The notes under the pieces are model-generated. The model was given only the letters and a program-made list of their open reading frames with translations. It made no database searches and was not told the origin of the DNA. A stretch of DNA of 64,000 nucleotides from Sulfitobacter sp. F26204 (GTDB lineage Bacteria; Pseudomonadota; Alphaproteobacteria; Rhodobacterales; Rhodobacteraceae): contig NZ_JAPMLQ010000002.1 of NCBI RefSeq assembly GCF_026410305.1, forward strand, positions 124,001 to 188,000. Direction: 5' to 3'. Below, piece by piece: positions 1 through 8,234 of the stretch. Made by a program: the position numbers and the translations under genes. Each line of letters starts with the position of its first letter. Position 1 is the first letter of the stretch.

Positions 1-2
1 GC

Positions 3-1001
3 TTAGTTGATGCGGCTCACGACATAATCTGCAAGATCCAGCAGCATATCTTTGACCTCATGCGCCGGTAACGGTGCGAGGGCCCCTTTGGCCTTGTCAG
101 CCCAGGTCAATGCATCTGCTTGGGTTGCTGCCAAGGCACCATGTTTGTTCATTAACATCAAAGCATGATCAAGGTCGTTCGTTTCCTGCCGTCCCTTTTC
201 AATGGTGCGCTCCCAAAACGCACGTTCTTCGGCGTCCGCTTTTGCCACCGCCTTGATCATCGGCAGGGTCAGTTTGCGTTCTCGAAAATCATCGCCGACA
301 TTCTTGCCGGTTGCACCGGTTTGCCCTTGAAAATCCAACAGGTCATCGACGATCTGAAAGGCGATCCCCAAGGCATCGCCATAGTCGAACAGGGCTTGCA
401 CCTGCGCGTCTGGTGCATCGGCGATTACACCGCCTACCTCGGTCGCAGCCGAAAATAATGCTGCTGTCTTGCCGCGCACCACTTGCAGATAGGTGTTTTC
501 ATCCGTAGCCAGATTTTGCGCAGCAGTAAGTTGTAATACCTCTCCTTCCGCGATCGTTGCGGCGGCATTTGACAAAATTCTCATCACCCGCATGGATCCC
601 GGTTCGGTCATCAACTGGAAAGAACGCGCAAACAGATAGTCCCCCACCAGCACCGAAGATTGGTTGTCCCAAAGCAGGTTGGCGGTGGGTCGCCCGCGCC
701 GTTGTGCACTTTCGTCCACAACATCATCATGTAACAGGGTTGCCGTATGAATAAATTCAACCGTTGCAGCCAGATGGATATGATAGGGACCGGCATAGCC
801 ACACAAACGGGCCGCCGCCAACGTAAGCATCGGACGCAGACGTTTTCCGCCCGCCTCAACAAGATGTGCGGTCACTTCGGGGATGCGCGGTGCGTGTTTG
901 GATGCCATCCGCTCGCGGATAAGTGACCCGACTTGCGCCAAATCATCTCTCAAATAGGCTGCAATCCGGTCATGCGGTTTCGCAATTGTATCAGTGTTCA
1001 T
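3..1001 (-). CDS. ispB: All-trans polyprenyl diphosphate synthase (ubiquinone side chain)
   Basis: Makes the long polyprenyl diphosphate (octaprenyl or, as usual for this group, decaprenyl) that becomes the ubiquinone tail, by adding isopentenyl diphosphate to an allylic primer in the cytoplasm. The 332-residue protein has GGKRLRP near residue 51 and the two Mg-binding aspartate motifs of trans-prenyl synthases, DDVVD (about 92-96) and DDLLD (about 219-223). I chose the ATG at 1001; a GTG at 1022 would add seven residues that do not look conserved. It is divergent from the DUF2007 gene with 69 bp between. Chain length cannot be read from sequence by eye, so ispB is the family symbol rather than a proven Q8 synthase. 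Confidence 0.93.
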   Translation of the reverse strand: MNTDTIAKPHDRIAAYLRDDLAQVGSLIRERMASKHAPRIPEVTAHLVEAGGKRLRPMLTLAAARLCGYAGPYHIHLAATVEFIHTATLLHDDVVDESAQRRGRPTANLLWDNQSSVLVGDYLFARSFQLMTEPGSMRVMRILSNAAATIAEGEVLQLTAAQNLATDENTYLQVVRGKTAALFSAATEVGGVIADAPDAQVQALFDYGDALGIAFQIVDDLLDFQGQTGATGKNVGDDFRERKLTLPMIKAVAKADAEERAFWERTIEKGRQETNDLDHALMLMNKHGALAATQADALTWADKAKGALAPLPAHEVKDMLLDLADYVVSRIN

Positions 1002-1070
1002 CACGAGGATCCCATTTATCACCCCTCAATGAGGCTCGACAATCTGGCCGAACTGGCCCACACCTTTGAT

Positions 1071-1286
1071 ATGAAGGAACTTTTACGCACATCAGACATG
1101 ACCGTCATCGCCTTTGCCCAAGCTCTTCTTCGGGGGGAGGATATAGCCTGCTTCGAGATGGACGTAAACATGAGCGTCCTCGAAGGCGGCATCGGAATTT
1201 TCCCACGTCGACTGATGGTGCATCCTGATGATCATGCAGCGGCACAAAAGGTTCTGCTGGACAACGATATTCCTCTGGGCTTGTGA
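1071..1286 (+). CDS. DUF2007 domain-containing small protein
   Basis: A 71-residue soluble protein of the DUF2007 type (proposed signal-transducing domain, PII-like ferredoxin fold); no biochemical role is established. It begins MKELLRTSD and keeps the family pattern of an early strand, a helix with an LLxGEDI segment, a central Gly-rich turn (GGIGIFPRR) and a final PDDHAAA helix region. Start at the ATG at 1071, because upstream in-frame codons lie inside the region divergent with the prenyl synthase. Its stop overlaps the start of the following methyltransferase by 4 bp (GTGA), so the two are probably translated together; the same pairing occurs in related genomes by general knowledge. Confidence 0.85.
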   Translation: MKELLRTSDMTVIAFAQALLRGEDIACFEMDVNMSVLEGGIGIFPRRLMVHPDDHAAAQKVLLDNDIPLGL

Positions 1287-2035
1287 GTGGTTCAGTCGAT
1301 CCCACTGTGACCAAAGACGCCTTTCTCGGCGGCAAAGTGCATTTGTATCAGCCCCGGCACGGCTACCGGGCTGGCGTGGATGCGGTTCTTTTAAGCGCCT
1401 GCGTTCACGCGAAAAACGGCCAACGCGTGCTGGAATTGGGGTGCGGTGCCGGGGCTGCGATTCTTTGTCTTGGGGCCCGTATTCCAGGTCTGCGTCTGAC
1501 AGGTGTCGAGCGAGATCCAACCTATGCGGCACTTGCCACCCGCAACGGAGGCAATGCGCTGGAGGTGATCGAGGCGGACTTATCTGCATTGCCGTTTTCC
1601 TTGCGTCAAAAACAATTCGACCATGTTTTGGCGAATCCGCCTTATTACGATCGCGAGGCCTCTGTCTCGTCTGGAAACGCGGCTCGTGAGGCGGCGCATG
1701 GGGCGCAAACGCCCCTGGCAATCTGGGTCAAAACCGCCGCGAAACGATTGGCTCCCAAGGGATACGCTCATTTCATCCATCTTGCAGAGCGACTGCCCGA
1801 CATCCTTGCCGCCCTTCCCAACGGAATGGGCAGCGTCGAGGTCTTGCCGCTGGCCGCACGGGCGGGGCGGGCACCAGACAGAATCATCCTGAAGGCGCGT
1901 AAAAACGGCCGTGCTGCATTTAAGTTACATGCCCCTTTGATTCTGCACCAAGGCGATCGCCACACGCATGACGCAGATAGTTACGTTCCATTAGTGAAAT
2001 CAATCCTGCGCGACGGGGCTGCGCTGCAGTTTTGA
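1283..2035 (+). CDS. tRNA1(Val) (adenine-N6)-methyltransferase-like protein (TrmN6 family)
   Basis: A 250-residue class I SAM-dependent methyltransferase. The SAM-binding motif is LELGCGAGAA near residue 49, an acidic second-strand end (GVERD) follows, and the NPPYYDRE motif near residue 115 is the N6-adenine/amino methyltransferase signature that the TrmN6 (YfiC) group uses on tRNA1(Val) A37. Translation starts at GTG, overlapping the stop of the DUF2007 gene by 4 bp. The substrate is inferred from family membership; release-factor or rRNA adenine methylation is the main alternative. Downstream is about 110 bp with no gene, then a small YdcH protein. Confidence 0.85.
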   Translation: MSGSVDPTVTKDAFLGGKVHLYQPRHGYRAGVDAVLLSACVHAKNGQRVLELGCGAGAAILCLGARIPGLRLTGVERDPTYAALATRNGGNALEVIEADLSALPFSLRQKQFDHVLANPPYYDREASVSSGNAAREAAHGAQTPLAIWVKTAAKRLAPKGYAHFIHLAERLPDILAALPNGMGSVEVLPLAARAGRAPDRIILKARKNGRAAFKLHAPLILHQGDRHTHDADSYVPLVKSILRDGAALQF

Positions 2036-2144
2036 GTAATGTTAAGCGCTTCTTTACCGAAGACCGCGGTTTGCTGCGCGGCGGCGTGACAGAGTTGCCA
2101 AACTGTGATTCACTAAAGTCCTAAATCCATCAATGGAGGAATAT

Positions 2145-2309
2145 ATGTCTCTTAATGCACATCTGGAAACCCTCAAGCGCAAACATCAGGAAATGAGTGA
2201 TGCGGTCGAACTAGCCCAGCGCGCACCGGGAATCGATGATCTGGAGGTTGCTACGATGAAAAAAGAGAAACTGAGGTTGAAAGAGGAAATCACACGACTC
2301 TCGAGCTGA
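2145..2309 (+). CDS. YdcH/DUF465 family small protein
   Basis: A 54-residue highly charged, helical protein starting MSLNAHLETLKRKHQEM and ending LKEEITRLSS, the pattern of the DUF465 (YdcH) family: a helical hairpin rich in Lys/Glu with a KKEKLRLKEEI second helix. Function is unknown. A perfect GGAGG at 2135-2139 lies five bases before the ATG, which makes this short reading frame convincing. It is followed by an imperfect hairpin (2317-2337) between it and the convergent transporter gene. A second member of the family is at 48780-49004. Confidence 0.85.
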   Translation: MSLNAHLETLKRKHQEMSDAVELAQRAPGIDDLEVATMKKEKLRLKEEITRLSS

Positions 2310-2343
2310 GTTAATTCCTGACCCGGTCTGGTTCAGGTCGCGT

Positions 2344-3204
2344 CTATTTGAGACTTGCGCGTGCGGCAACCAATGCCCCACCCGCAATCAACAGCGCCGC
2401 CCAAAGTAACGTGTAACTTGGGGCGGCCACCCCCACCAGAACCAGAACAAGTGTTGACAAAAGAGGGGCCGCATAAGAGCTGGTGCCCAGAAGCTGGATG
2501 TCACCTTGTTTCACACCAATATCCCAAACAAAGAATGCCAATCCCACAGGGCCGAGCCCCAACCCAAGGATCGACGCCCAGCCTAGATAGGTAGCGGGCC
2601 AGACGGTCTCTTCAAATGCCAGATGCAAGGGCAGCGATAGTGCAGAGGTTGCAAGGCAGAAAATGGCGACAGTTGCTGTGGGCGCAGTACCGACCAAGCG
2701 GGACAAGACGGAATACCCCGACCAGGTGAGCGCGCAAAGAAATGCAAGCGCGTAACCCATCACGTAGGCAAAGGAAAAACCGTTGTCATTGCCCATGATG
2801 ATCAATCCGGCACCTGTAAAACCGATTGCTGCGCCGATCAGGTGACCAACCTTCAGGCGCTCTCCTGGAAGCAAGCCGGAAAATATCACGATCAAAAGGG
2901 GCCATAAATAGGCGATTAACCCTGCCTGCGCAGGTGGTGCCAGTCGCAGTGCCGAAAAATAGAGCGCGTGATAGCCAAACAACCCTAATGTGCCAAACAC
3001 ATAAACCTTGAACGGAACAGTACGAAGGGCAGGCAAGGTGCCGGTTCCGGCTGCCCAGATCAGCCCGACTGTCCCGCCCATTGCAAAGCACAAGGTGTTC
3101 AGCAACAGCGGCGGAACCGGGGCGGAGCCAACCGTAAAAAGCGCCAGAAAGGCCCAGAGCAGCACAGCAACAAAACCAATAGCGGTCGCACGGTGGCGTG
3201 TCAT
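2344..3204 (-). CDS. DMT-superfamily exporter, YddG-like (EamA)
   Basis: A 286-residue inner-membrane protein with about ten hydrophobic segments, i.e. two EamA repeats. It resembles the aromatic amino acid exporter YddG in the N-terminal RATAIGF-VLLW segment, the central NYLWP-like IAYLWPLLIVIFSGLL, a GNDNG loop and a late LLGTSSYAAPLLS segment. It would export amino acids or related metabolites by proton antiport; the substrate is not determinable here. It is convergent with the YdcH gene and its promoter side faces the gene-poor 3205-3800 stretch. A second, less YddG-like DMT transporter is at 43897. Confidence 0.8.
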   Translation of the reverse strand: MTRHRATAIGFVAVLLWAFLALFTVGSAPVPPLLLNTLCFAMGGTVGLIWAAGTGTLPALRTVPFKVYVFGTLGLFGYHALYFSALRLAPPAQAGLIAYLWPLLIVIFSGLLPGERLKVGHLIGAAIGFTGAGLIIMGNDNGFSFAYVMGYALAFLCALTWSGYSVLSRLVGTAPTATVAIFCLATSALSLPLHLAFEETVWPATYLGWASILGLGLGPVGLAFFVWDIGVKQGDIQLLGTSSYAAPLLSTLVLVLVGVAAPSYTLLWAALLIAGGALVAARASLK

Positions 3205-3791
3205 AGGGCCTCTCCAATATGGTCATCGCTTCTGAGATATGAGCGGTTTTCTTGTTGTCCCACAGGCTGCGGTGTTTGGATGCACTAATCTGAGGCCGTT
3301 TTTCGGACCATTCGTGACATAAAAATCGAAACCGTGCAGCGATTTTTAGCGTGGCGTCTTTTAGCGAGGCGTCTTATGGGGTCATCAACGGCCTCTCCAC
3401 CATATCCATGTTCATAAAAGCGGTGTCCCAACAGGACACCGATTCCCGCAGACACCGCATGATCTACCTTATACATCCGTAGACCTGTAGGAATTAGCAG
3501 GGTCATCCCAGCGTGAGTTGATCAATTTGTCCAATCGGACGGCAGGGCCAGAAAACCGATGGATTGGTCGTGATGATAACCGCTTGAGCCAGATTTTCCG
3601 GTATCAACTATCCAGCGGCCAGTTAGGGCCGCATCACCCTTGCCATCTGTCTTTTTAAATGGCACGGAAATACCCCTTGTCTGGGACATTACGATATCAG
3701 ATCGCGACGTTGCTGTTGGCCGGCGCAAGGTCCGCCCGCTACCATGACGCTGCATCAGCAGGTCGATTTCAGGGTGGTCTTGAATTAATTC
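3205..3791. other. Gene-poor stretch with weak unassigned ORFs
   Basis: No recognisable gene. The minus strand carries two short open frames, 3522-3755 (77 codons) and 3285-3506 (73 codons), whose translations match no family I know and lack a clear ribosome-binding site. The first frame is open back through the phaB terminator, which could be chance or decay of an older gene. There is a short tandem repeat (two copies of TTTTAGCGwGGCGTCTT, about 3343-3375) and a perfect 8-bp inverted repeat, CGGTGTCC-CAACA-GGACACCG, at 3421-3441. Composition is slightly AT-richer than the flanking genes. Confidence 0.5.
3421..3441. repeat. Perfect inverted repeat (8-bp arms, 5-bp loop)
   Basis: CGGTGTCC and GGACACCG flank CAACA. 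No T-run follows on either strand, so it is not a standard terminator. It sits in the gene-poor stretch upstream of the YddG-like gene and could be a transcription-factor site or RNA hairpin. Confidence 0.5.
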
Positions 3792-3827
3792 AAAAAAATC
3801 AAAGGGCGGCCCGGTAGGCCGCCCTTT
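3792..3827 (-). terminator. Rho-independent terminator of phaAB
   Basis: On the minus strand an 11-bp perfect stem (AAAGGGCGGCC / GGCCGCCCTTT) with a 5-base loop is followed by GA and seven T. It lies 18 bp after the phaB stop, exactly where the operon should end. Confidence 0.9.
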
Positions 3828-3844
3828 GTCAAACAGTCAGTGCT

Positions 3845-4567
3845 TTATGAGAAATACTGAGCGCCGTTTGCCGAAATTGTCGAACCGTTGATAAAGCCAG
3901 CATCATCCGACACCAGAAACTTGACGGCACGGGCGATCTCTTCCGGTTCGCCCAAACGACCTGCAGGAATCTGTGCGATGATGCTTTCGCGCACTTTTTC
4001 CGGGACGGCCATGACCATGTCGGTGCCGATGTATCCAGGGCAAATCGCATTGGCCGTGATATTGGCGCGTGCGCCTTCCTGGGCGAGCGATTTCACAATG
4101 CCCAGATCACCGGCTTTTGTTGCGGCATAGTTAACCTGAGCGAATTGTCCTTTTTGACCATTGATCGATGAGATCACCACAATACGGCCAAACTTGCGTT
4201 CGCGCATGCCCGGCCAGATCGGGTGAATGGTGTTGAAGACGCCGGTGAGATTTGTATCGATGACTTCTTTCCATTGCTCTGGTGTCATCTTGTGGAATGG
4301 GGCGTCACGTGTGATGCCCGCATTCGCGACAACCACTTCCACCGGGCCCAGATCCGCTTCGACCTGTGCGATGCCGGCTTTGGAGGAGTCATAATCTGCG
4401 ACGTTCCACTTGTAGGTTTTGATGTCAGTTTCGGCGGTAAAGGCTGCTGCTGCTTCATCATTGCCTGCATAGGTAGCGGCAACAGTATATCCTGCTGCTT
4501 TGAGTTCTTTGGAAATGGCTGCGCCGATGCCTCGGCTGCCTCCGGTTACAAGTGCGACGCGAGACAT
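3845..4567 (-). CDS. phaB: Acetoacetyl-CoA reductase
   Basis: Reduces acetoacetyl-CoA to (R)-3-hydroxybutyryl-CoA with NADPH, the second step of polyhydroxybutyrate synthesis in the cytoplasm. The 240-residue short-chain dehydrogenase has the TGGSRGIG nucleotide-binding motif (8-15), NAG (82-84), and catalytic Ser134, Tyr147 and Lys151 in the YxxxK motif. The segment SINGQKGQF and the length fit PhaB rather than the related FabG. AGGAGGA precedes the ATG by about five bases. It follows phaA with a 74-bp gap containing two hairpins and ends at a strong terminator. No PHA synthase (phaC) is in the window. Confidence 0.95.
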   Translation of the reverse strand: MSRVALVTGGSRGIGAAISKELKAAGYTVAATYAGNDEAAAAFTAETDIKTYKWNVADYDSSKAGIAQVEADLGPVEVVVANAGITRDAPFHKMTPEQWKEVIDTNLTGVFNTIHPIWPGMRERKFGRIVVISSINGQKGQFAQVNYAATKAGDLGIVKSLAQEGARANITANAICPGYIGTDMVMAVPEKVRESIIAQIPAGRLGEPEEIARAVKFLVSDDAGFINGSTISANGAQYFS

Positions 4568-4608
4568 AAGCTTCCTCCTGTAGGCAATGTTATTGCGATT
4601 CTAAACGT

Positions 4609-4633
4609 GGGTACGCAATTATATTGCGCACCC
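4609..4633 (-). repeat. phaA-phaB intergenic RNA hairpin
   Basis: Inverted repeat GGGTACGCAAT-TAT-ATTGCGCACCC. Read as minus-strand RNA all 11 positions pair, the single mismatch becoming a G-U wobble. It starts nine bases after the phaA stop and has no T-run. A second small repeat, GCAAT-GTT-ATTGC, lies at 4584-4596, just before the phaB ribosome-binding site. Likely roles are mRNA protection or setting the phaA:phaB ratio. Confidence 0.65.
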
Positions 4634-4641
4634 AGTCTGTT

Positions 4642-5817
4642 TTAGGGCCGCTCGAGGCACATGGCAACACCCATACCGCCACCGATGCAAAGAGTTGCCA
4701 GACCTTTTTTCGCTCCGCGACGCTTCATTTCGAACAAAAGGGTGTTCAGAATGCGGGCACCGGAAGCCCCGATTGGATGCCCGATGGCGATGGCACCACC
4801 GTTGACGTTCACGATTGCCGGATCCCAGCCCATATCCTTGTTTACTGCGCATGCCTGCGCGGCAAAGGCTTCGTTGGCTTCGACCAGATCAAGGTCTTCT
4901 GCTTTCCACCCGGCTTTTTCCAGGGCTTTGCGCGAAGCATAGATCGGACCAACCCCCATGATAGACGGGTCAAGGCCGGCAGTTGCATAGGATGCAATAC
5001 GTGCCAGCGGCTCGATCCCGCGCTTTTCGGCTTCTTCTGCAGACATCAAAAGGGCACCGGCTGCGCCATCGTTCAGGCCGGATGCGTTTGCTGCCGTTAC
5101 CGATCCGTCTTTGGTAAAGGCAGGGCGCAGTTTCTGCATGGCTTCCATTGTTGCGCCGTGACGAATGTATTCATCGGAATCGACGATCGTATCTCCCTTG
5201 CGGCCCGACACGGTGAAAGCGGTGATTTCGTCCACGAATTTACCGGCCTTTTGTGCGGCTTCCGCCTTGTTCTGGGATGCGACGGCAAACTCGTCCTGCT
5301 GCTCGCGGGTGATTTGCCATTTATCTGCTACATTCTCGGCGGTTTGACCCATGTGATAACCATTGAAAGCGTCCCACAGACCGTCCTTGATCATCGTGTC
5401 GATCAGTTTCATGTCGCCCATTTTCTGGCCGGCCCGCACGTTCTGGGCGTGGGCGGACATTGACATGTTTTCCTGACCACCAGCAGCCACGATCGACGCA
5501 TCCCCAAGTTGGATATGCTGCGCGCCAAGCGCAATGGCACGCAGGCCGGAACCACACACCTGATTGATCGACCAAGCTGCGGATTCCTGTGGCAGTCCTG
5601 CGTTAATATGGGCCTGGCGGGCCGGGTTCTGGCCCTGTGCAGCCGTCAGAACCTGACCAAGAATGGTCTCGGAAACGTCTGATGCCTCTACACCAGCACG
5701 TGCAACAAGTTCTTTCAAAACAGCAGCGCCCAGATCATGGGCGGGGGTTGTGGCAAACGACCCTCCAAAGCTGCCGACAGCAGTACGTGCAGCGGATGCG
5801 ATGACGACGTTGGTCAT
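4642..5817 (-). CDS. phaA: Acetyl-CoA C-acetyltransferase (beta-ketothiolase)
   Basis: Condenses two acetyl-CoA to acetoacetyl-CoA, feeding PhaB for polyhydroxybutyrate synthesis (and reversibly fatty-acid or ketone use). The 391-residue protein shows all thiolase active-site residues: Cys88 in NQVCGSG, His347 in GHPIGASGA and Cys377 in CIGGGMG. The chosen ATG at 5817 gives the standard [13 protein letters not shown] start; AGAGGAA lies upstream. The upstream region carries an inverted repeat and a CATAAT hexamer that may form the operon promoter. First gene of the phaAB operon. Confidence 0.96.
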   Translation of the reverse strand: MTNVVIASAARTAVGSFGGSFATTPAHDLGAAVLKELVARAGVEASDVSETILGQVLTAAQGQNPARQAHINAGLPQESAAWSINQVCGSGLRAIALGAQHIQLGDASIVAAGGQENMSMSAHAQNVRAGQKMGDMKLIDTMIKDGLWDAFNGYHMGQTAENVADKWQITREQQDEFAVASQNKAEAAQKAGKFVDEITAFTVSGRKGDTIVDSDEYIRHGATMEAMQKLRPAFTKDGSVTAANASGLNDGAAGALLMSAEEAEKRGIEPLARIASYATAGLDPSIMGVGPIYASRKALEKAGWKAEDLDLVEANEAFAAQACAVNKDMGWDPAIVNVNGGAIAIGHPIGASGARILNTLLFEMKRRGAKKGLATLCIGGGMGVAMCLERP

Positions 5818-5912
5818 AAAGATGTATTCCTCTTTCAATTGGCAGGGGAAGTTGTTGTCGTCCGCACAGGAATGTACAGGTCGACTCCTCTGCCTTCTAC
5901 AAGTGGTCATAC

Positions 5913-5940
5913 ATTATGCGCGACTTTGCAGCAACAAAGT
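5913..5940 (-). promoter_or_regulatory. Candidate phaA promoter with overlapping palindrome
   Basis: ACTTTG-CAGCAA-CAAAGT (5923-5940) is a perfect 6-bp inverted repeat, TGC-containing like sites described for the PHA regulator PhaR. Reading toward phaA, a -10-like CATAAT follows five bases later (5913-5918). No convincing -35 is present. This is an inference from position and symmetry. Confidence 0.35.
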
Positions 5941-6009
5941 TGGGTAAGGCCTACGCCTGATCAGAACATCAGGATTGATGCGCCTGGCCTTCGGAAATTC
6001 GCCAGCGGA

Positions 6010-6849
6010 TTACCCTGCCCGTGCTTTGTTTGACCGCAGCCAATCGGGTTGAATGGTCGGCGCACCAAAGTGATAGCCTTGCAGGCAATCCACCCCCATC
6101 TGCGTCAAAAGCGCGGCATCAGCACTGTTTTCGACCGACTCAGCCACTGTCAGCATGTCGAACTGTTGCGCAATCGAAATCAGGGCGGCAGTGATCACAC
6201 GGTTGTCGGGATTGTGCTTGACGTTGCGAATGAACTGGCCGTCAATCTTGAGGATGTCAAAAAAGAAGTCCTTGAAATATCTGATGGCAGTATAGCCCGC
6301 TCCGAAATCATCCAGGGCAAAGCACACGCCATGCGGTTGCAGTTCATCCATGAAATCAACAACCAATTCCGGCACCAGCATTGCGGAACTCTCAGTAATC
6401 TCAAGGATCAAGCGATCACCAACCGTCGCGTCCTGGCGTAGATGCCGGTGCAGCAATTTGTTCCATGCACCGTAACCGATTGAGCGGGCGGACATGTTGA
6501 TTGACAGGCGCAAATTCGGATTTGCCTGCAGGGCCTGCAAACCCATGCGCAGGGCAAGCACATCAATCTCGCGCCCCAATTCGGTTGTTTCAATCGTTGG
6601 CATGAAATTGCGTGCCGGAATCACGCGGCCGGTGGCATCAAGGACCCGGATCAATCCTTCGTAAAAGCCGACCTTGGTTTGGTCACTGGCACGCATCACT
6701 GGCTGGTAAGCGAGCAAGGTCTGTTTATGGGCAATCGCTTCGCTCACCATATCCAGTGTGCTTTGATCGCGTTGCGTAACAGCATAGTTCAAGGGGTTGT
6801 CGGCACCCGCAGGAACATCAGCAAAACGGCGTTTGGAACGGCTGACCAC
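6010..6849 (-). CDS. EAL-domain protein, probable cyclic-di-GMP phosphodiesterase
   Basis: A 279-residue cytoplasmic protein consisting of one EAL domain after a short basic N-terminus. Residues expected for catalysis appear: Glu in YEGLIRV (EGL in place of EAL), Asn in NMSAR, Glu in EITES, the DDFGAGY loop, Lys in LKIDGQ, Glu in AESVEN and Gln in QGYHFG. It should therefore hydrolyse cyclic di-GMP. No GGDEF, membrane or sensory domain is attached. It lies 192 bp upstream of phaA on the same strand, but the gap holds a likely phaA promoter, so co-transcription is uncertain. Confidence 0.85.
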   Translation of the reverse strand: MVSRSKRRFADVPAGADNPLNYAVTQRDQSTLDMVSEAIAHKQTLLAYQPVMRASDQTKVGFYEGLIRVLDATGRVIPARNFMPTIETTELGREIDVLALRMGLQALQANPNLRLSINMSARSIGYGAWNKLLHRHLRQDATVGDRLILEITESSAMLVPELVVDFMDELQPHGVCFALDDFGAGYTAIRYFKDFFFDILKIDGQFIRNVKHNPDNRVITAALISIAQQFDMLTVAESVENSADAALLTQMGVDCLQGYHFGAPTIQPDWLRSNKARAG

Positions 6850-6965
6850 GGCACTTCCTTCTCTGGTACAGAGGTCAACATGACGGCATAAGTGATAAGA
6901 GCGGGTTAAACTGTTGATTTGGATAAAAGTGAAATGAACCTGGGAACAGGTGCTACGGAGTGGGT

Positions 6966-7541
6966 ATGGAACGTTGCGGCTGGGCGGGATCAGAGCAGAT
7001 TTACAAGGATTATCATGACACTGAGTGGGGCGTGCCGGAATATGACAGCCGCGCCCTGTGGGAAAAGCTGATTTTGGACGGATTTCAGGCGGGGCTGAGC
7101 TGGATCACGATCCTTAAAAAACGTGACAATTTTCGCGAAGCCTTTGAAGGGTTTAATCCGAATGTGATTGCGCAATGGGGCAAAGATGACGTGCAGCGGT
7201 TGCTTGGCAATGCCGGCATCATCCGCCACCGCGGCAAGATCGAAGCGACGATCACCAACGCCCGCGCCTGGCAAAGAGTCGAACAGCGTGTGGGTTTTGA
7301 CCGGTTCATGTGGGATTATGTCGGCGGTAAACCGCTTCAGAATGCATGGCCGACGCTGGCGGATGTGCCGCCCAGAACGGCCCTGTCCGAACAAATATCA
7401 AAGGACCTAAAGAAAGAGGGTTTCAAGTTTTGCGGCCCTACTATTGTCTATGCCTGGATGGAGGCCTGTGGACTCGTGAATGATCATTTGGTGACCTGCC
7501 CGCAACGCGCTGAATGCGCTCGGATGGCACGGCAAATTTGA
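6966..7541 (+). CDS. tag: DNA-3-methyladenine glycosylase I
   Basis: Excises 3-methyladenine from alkylated DNA, starting base-excision repair. The 191-residue length is typical of TagI and the four zinc ligands are in place: Cys4, His17, His174 and Cys178 (MERCGW and HLVTC motifs). The conserved EKLILDGFQAGLSW segment forms part of the base pocket. I chose the ATG at 6966, five bases after GGAG (6957-6960); an in-frame GTG at 6960 overlaps that site. It faces the EAL gene divergently and converges on the DUF454 gene. Confidence 0.95.
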   Translation: MERCGWAGSEQIYKDYHDTEWGVPEYDSRALWEKLILDGFQAGLSWITILKKRDNFREAFEGFNPNVIAQWGKDDVQRLLGNAGIIRHRGKIEATITNARAWQRVEQRVGFDRFMWDYVGGKPLQNAWPTLADVPPRTALSEQISKDLKKEGFKFCGPTIVYAWMEACGLVNDHLVTCPQRAECARMARQI

Positions 7542-7556
7542 CCTTGGATAGCGTCG

Positions 7557-7982
7557 TTAGTTGTTGTCCTTGGTGTCGCCCGTTGGATTTGGTGTCGGAT
7601 TGCTTGGGCGGCTCAGGATGTAGGTCGCGGCCCCCAGAAGGCAGATGAATTGAATAGTCAGGACGATGGTTTTGACACCCATCGTGATGCTGATCAGGAG
7701 GGCAAATATCATCATGCCCACTGCCACGATCTTGTAGCGTGGCGCGATTGCCCCGTTCTCGCGCCAATCTGAAATGATCGGGCCAAAGAACGCGTGGTTC
7801 TCCAACTTCGCCGCCAAACGGGGGGAGCTTTTGGCGAAACAGAAGGCGGCGAGAATGACCAAAGGTGTCGTTGGCAGGATCGGCAAGACGGCGCCAATGA
7901 TACCCAGGGCCAGCGAAAGCCCACCAGCCATCAACCAGAGCGGCTTTCCCAGCGTGGATGCAGTGTGGCGTATTCTTTTCAT
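7557..7982 (-). CDS. DUF454 (YbaN-like) inner-membrane protein
   Basis: A 141-residue protein with two or three membrane segments. The DUF454 signature GIIGAVLPILPTTP is at about residues 23-36, followed by CFAKSSPR and a second hydrophobic block near 88-120, then a polar Asn/Thr/Pro-rich tail ending DTKDNN. No function is established for the family. I chose the start MKRIRHTA by comparison with the E. coli protein; an upstream ATG at 8066 would add 28 basic residues. It is divergent from rpsD. Confidence 0.75.
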   Translation of the reverse strand: MKRIRHTASTLGKPLWLMAGGLSLALGIIGAVLPILPTTPLVILAAFCFAKSSPRLAAKLENHAFFGPIISDWRENGAIAPRYKIVAVGMMIFALLISITMGVKTIVLTIQFICLLGAATYILSRPSNPTPNPTGDTKDNN

Positions 7983-8234
7983 TGGCTTGTTCTTTGCATA
8001 AGGCTGCGCGCAAGGGAACATGCGTTTTCGACGCAAACGCAACTGACGTGCATCGGCCAGTTTCATTTCCTTCAGTGAAGTACCTGGGGTGAATCTCCAT
8101 TGACTCCGCCACAATGCCCCGTATAAGCGCGCATTCATTGGTGTTGGTGGCCCTCGCAAGAGGATGCCTGTCGGGGTTCGCCCAGAGGACAACGCCCTTT
8201 ACCGCCCGCGTGGGCCACTAAAAGGAGAACAGCC

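Noticed and set aside
3522..3755. Coding gene call for the 77-codon frame downstream of phaB
   Set aside because: Protein-like look only; no start signal and no family, so it is reported as an observation, not a gene.
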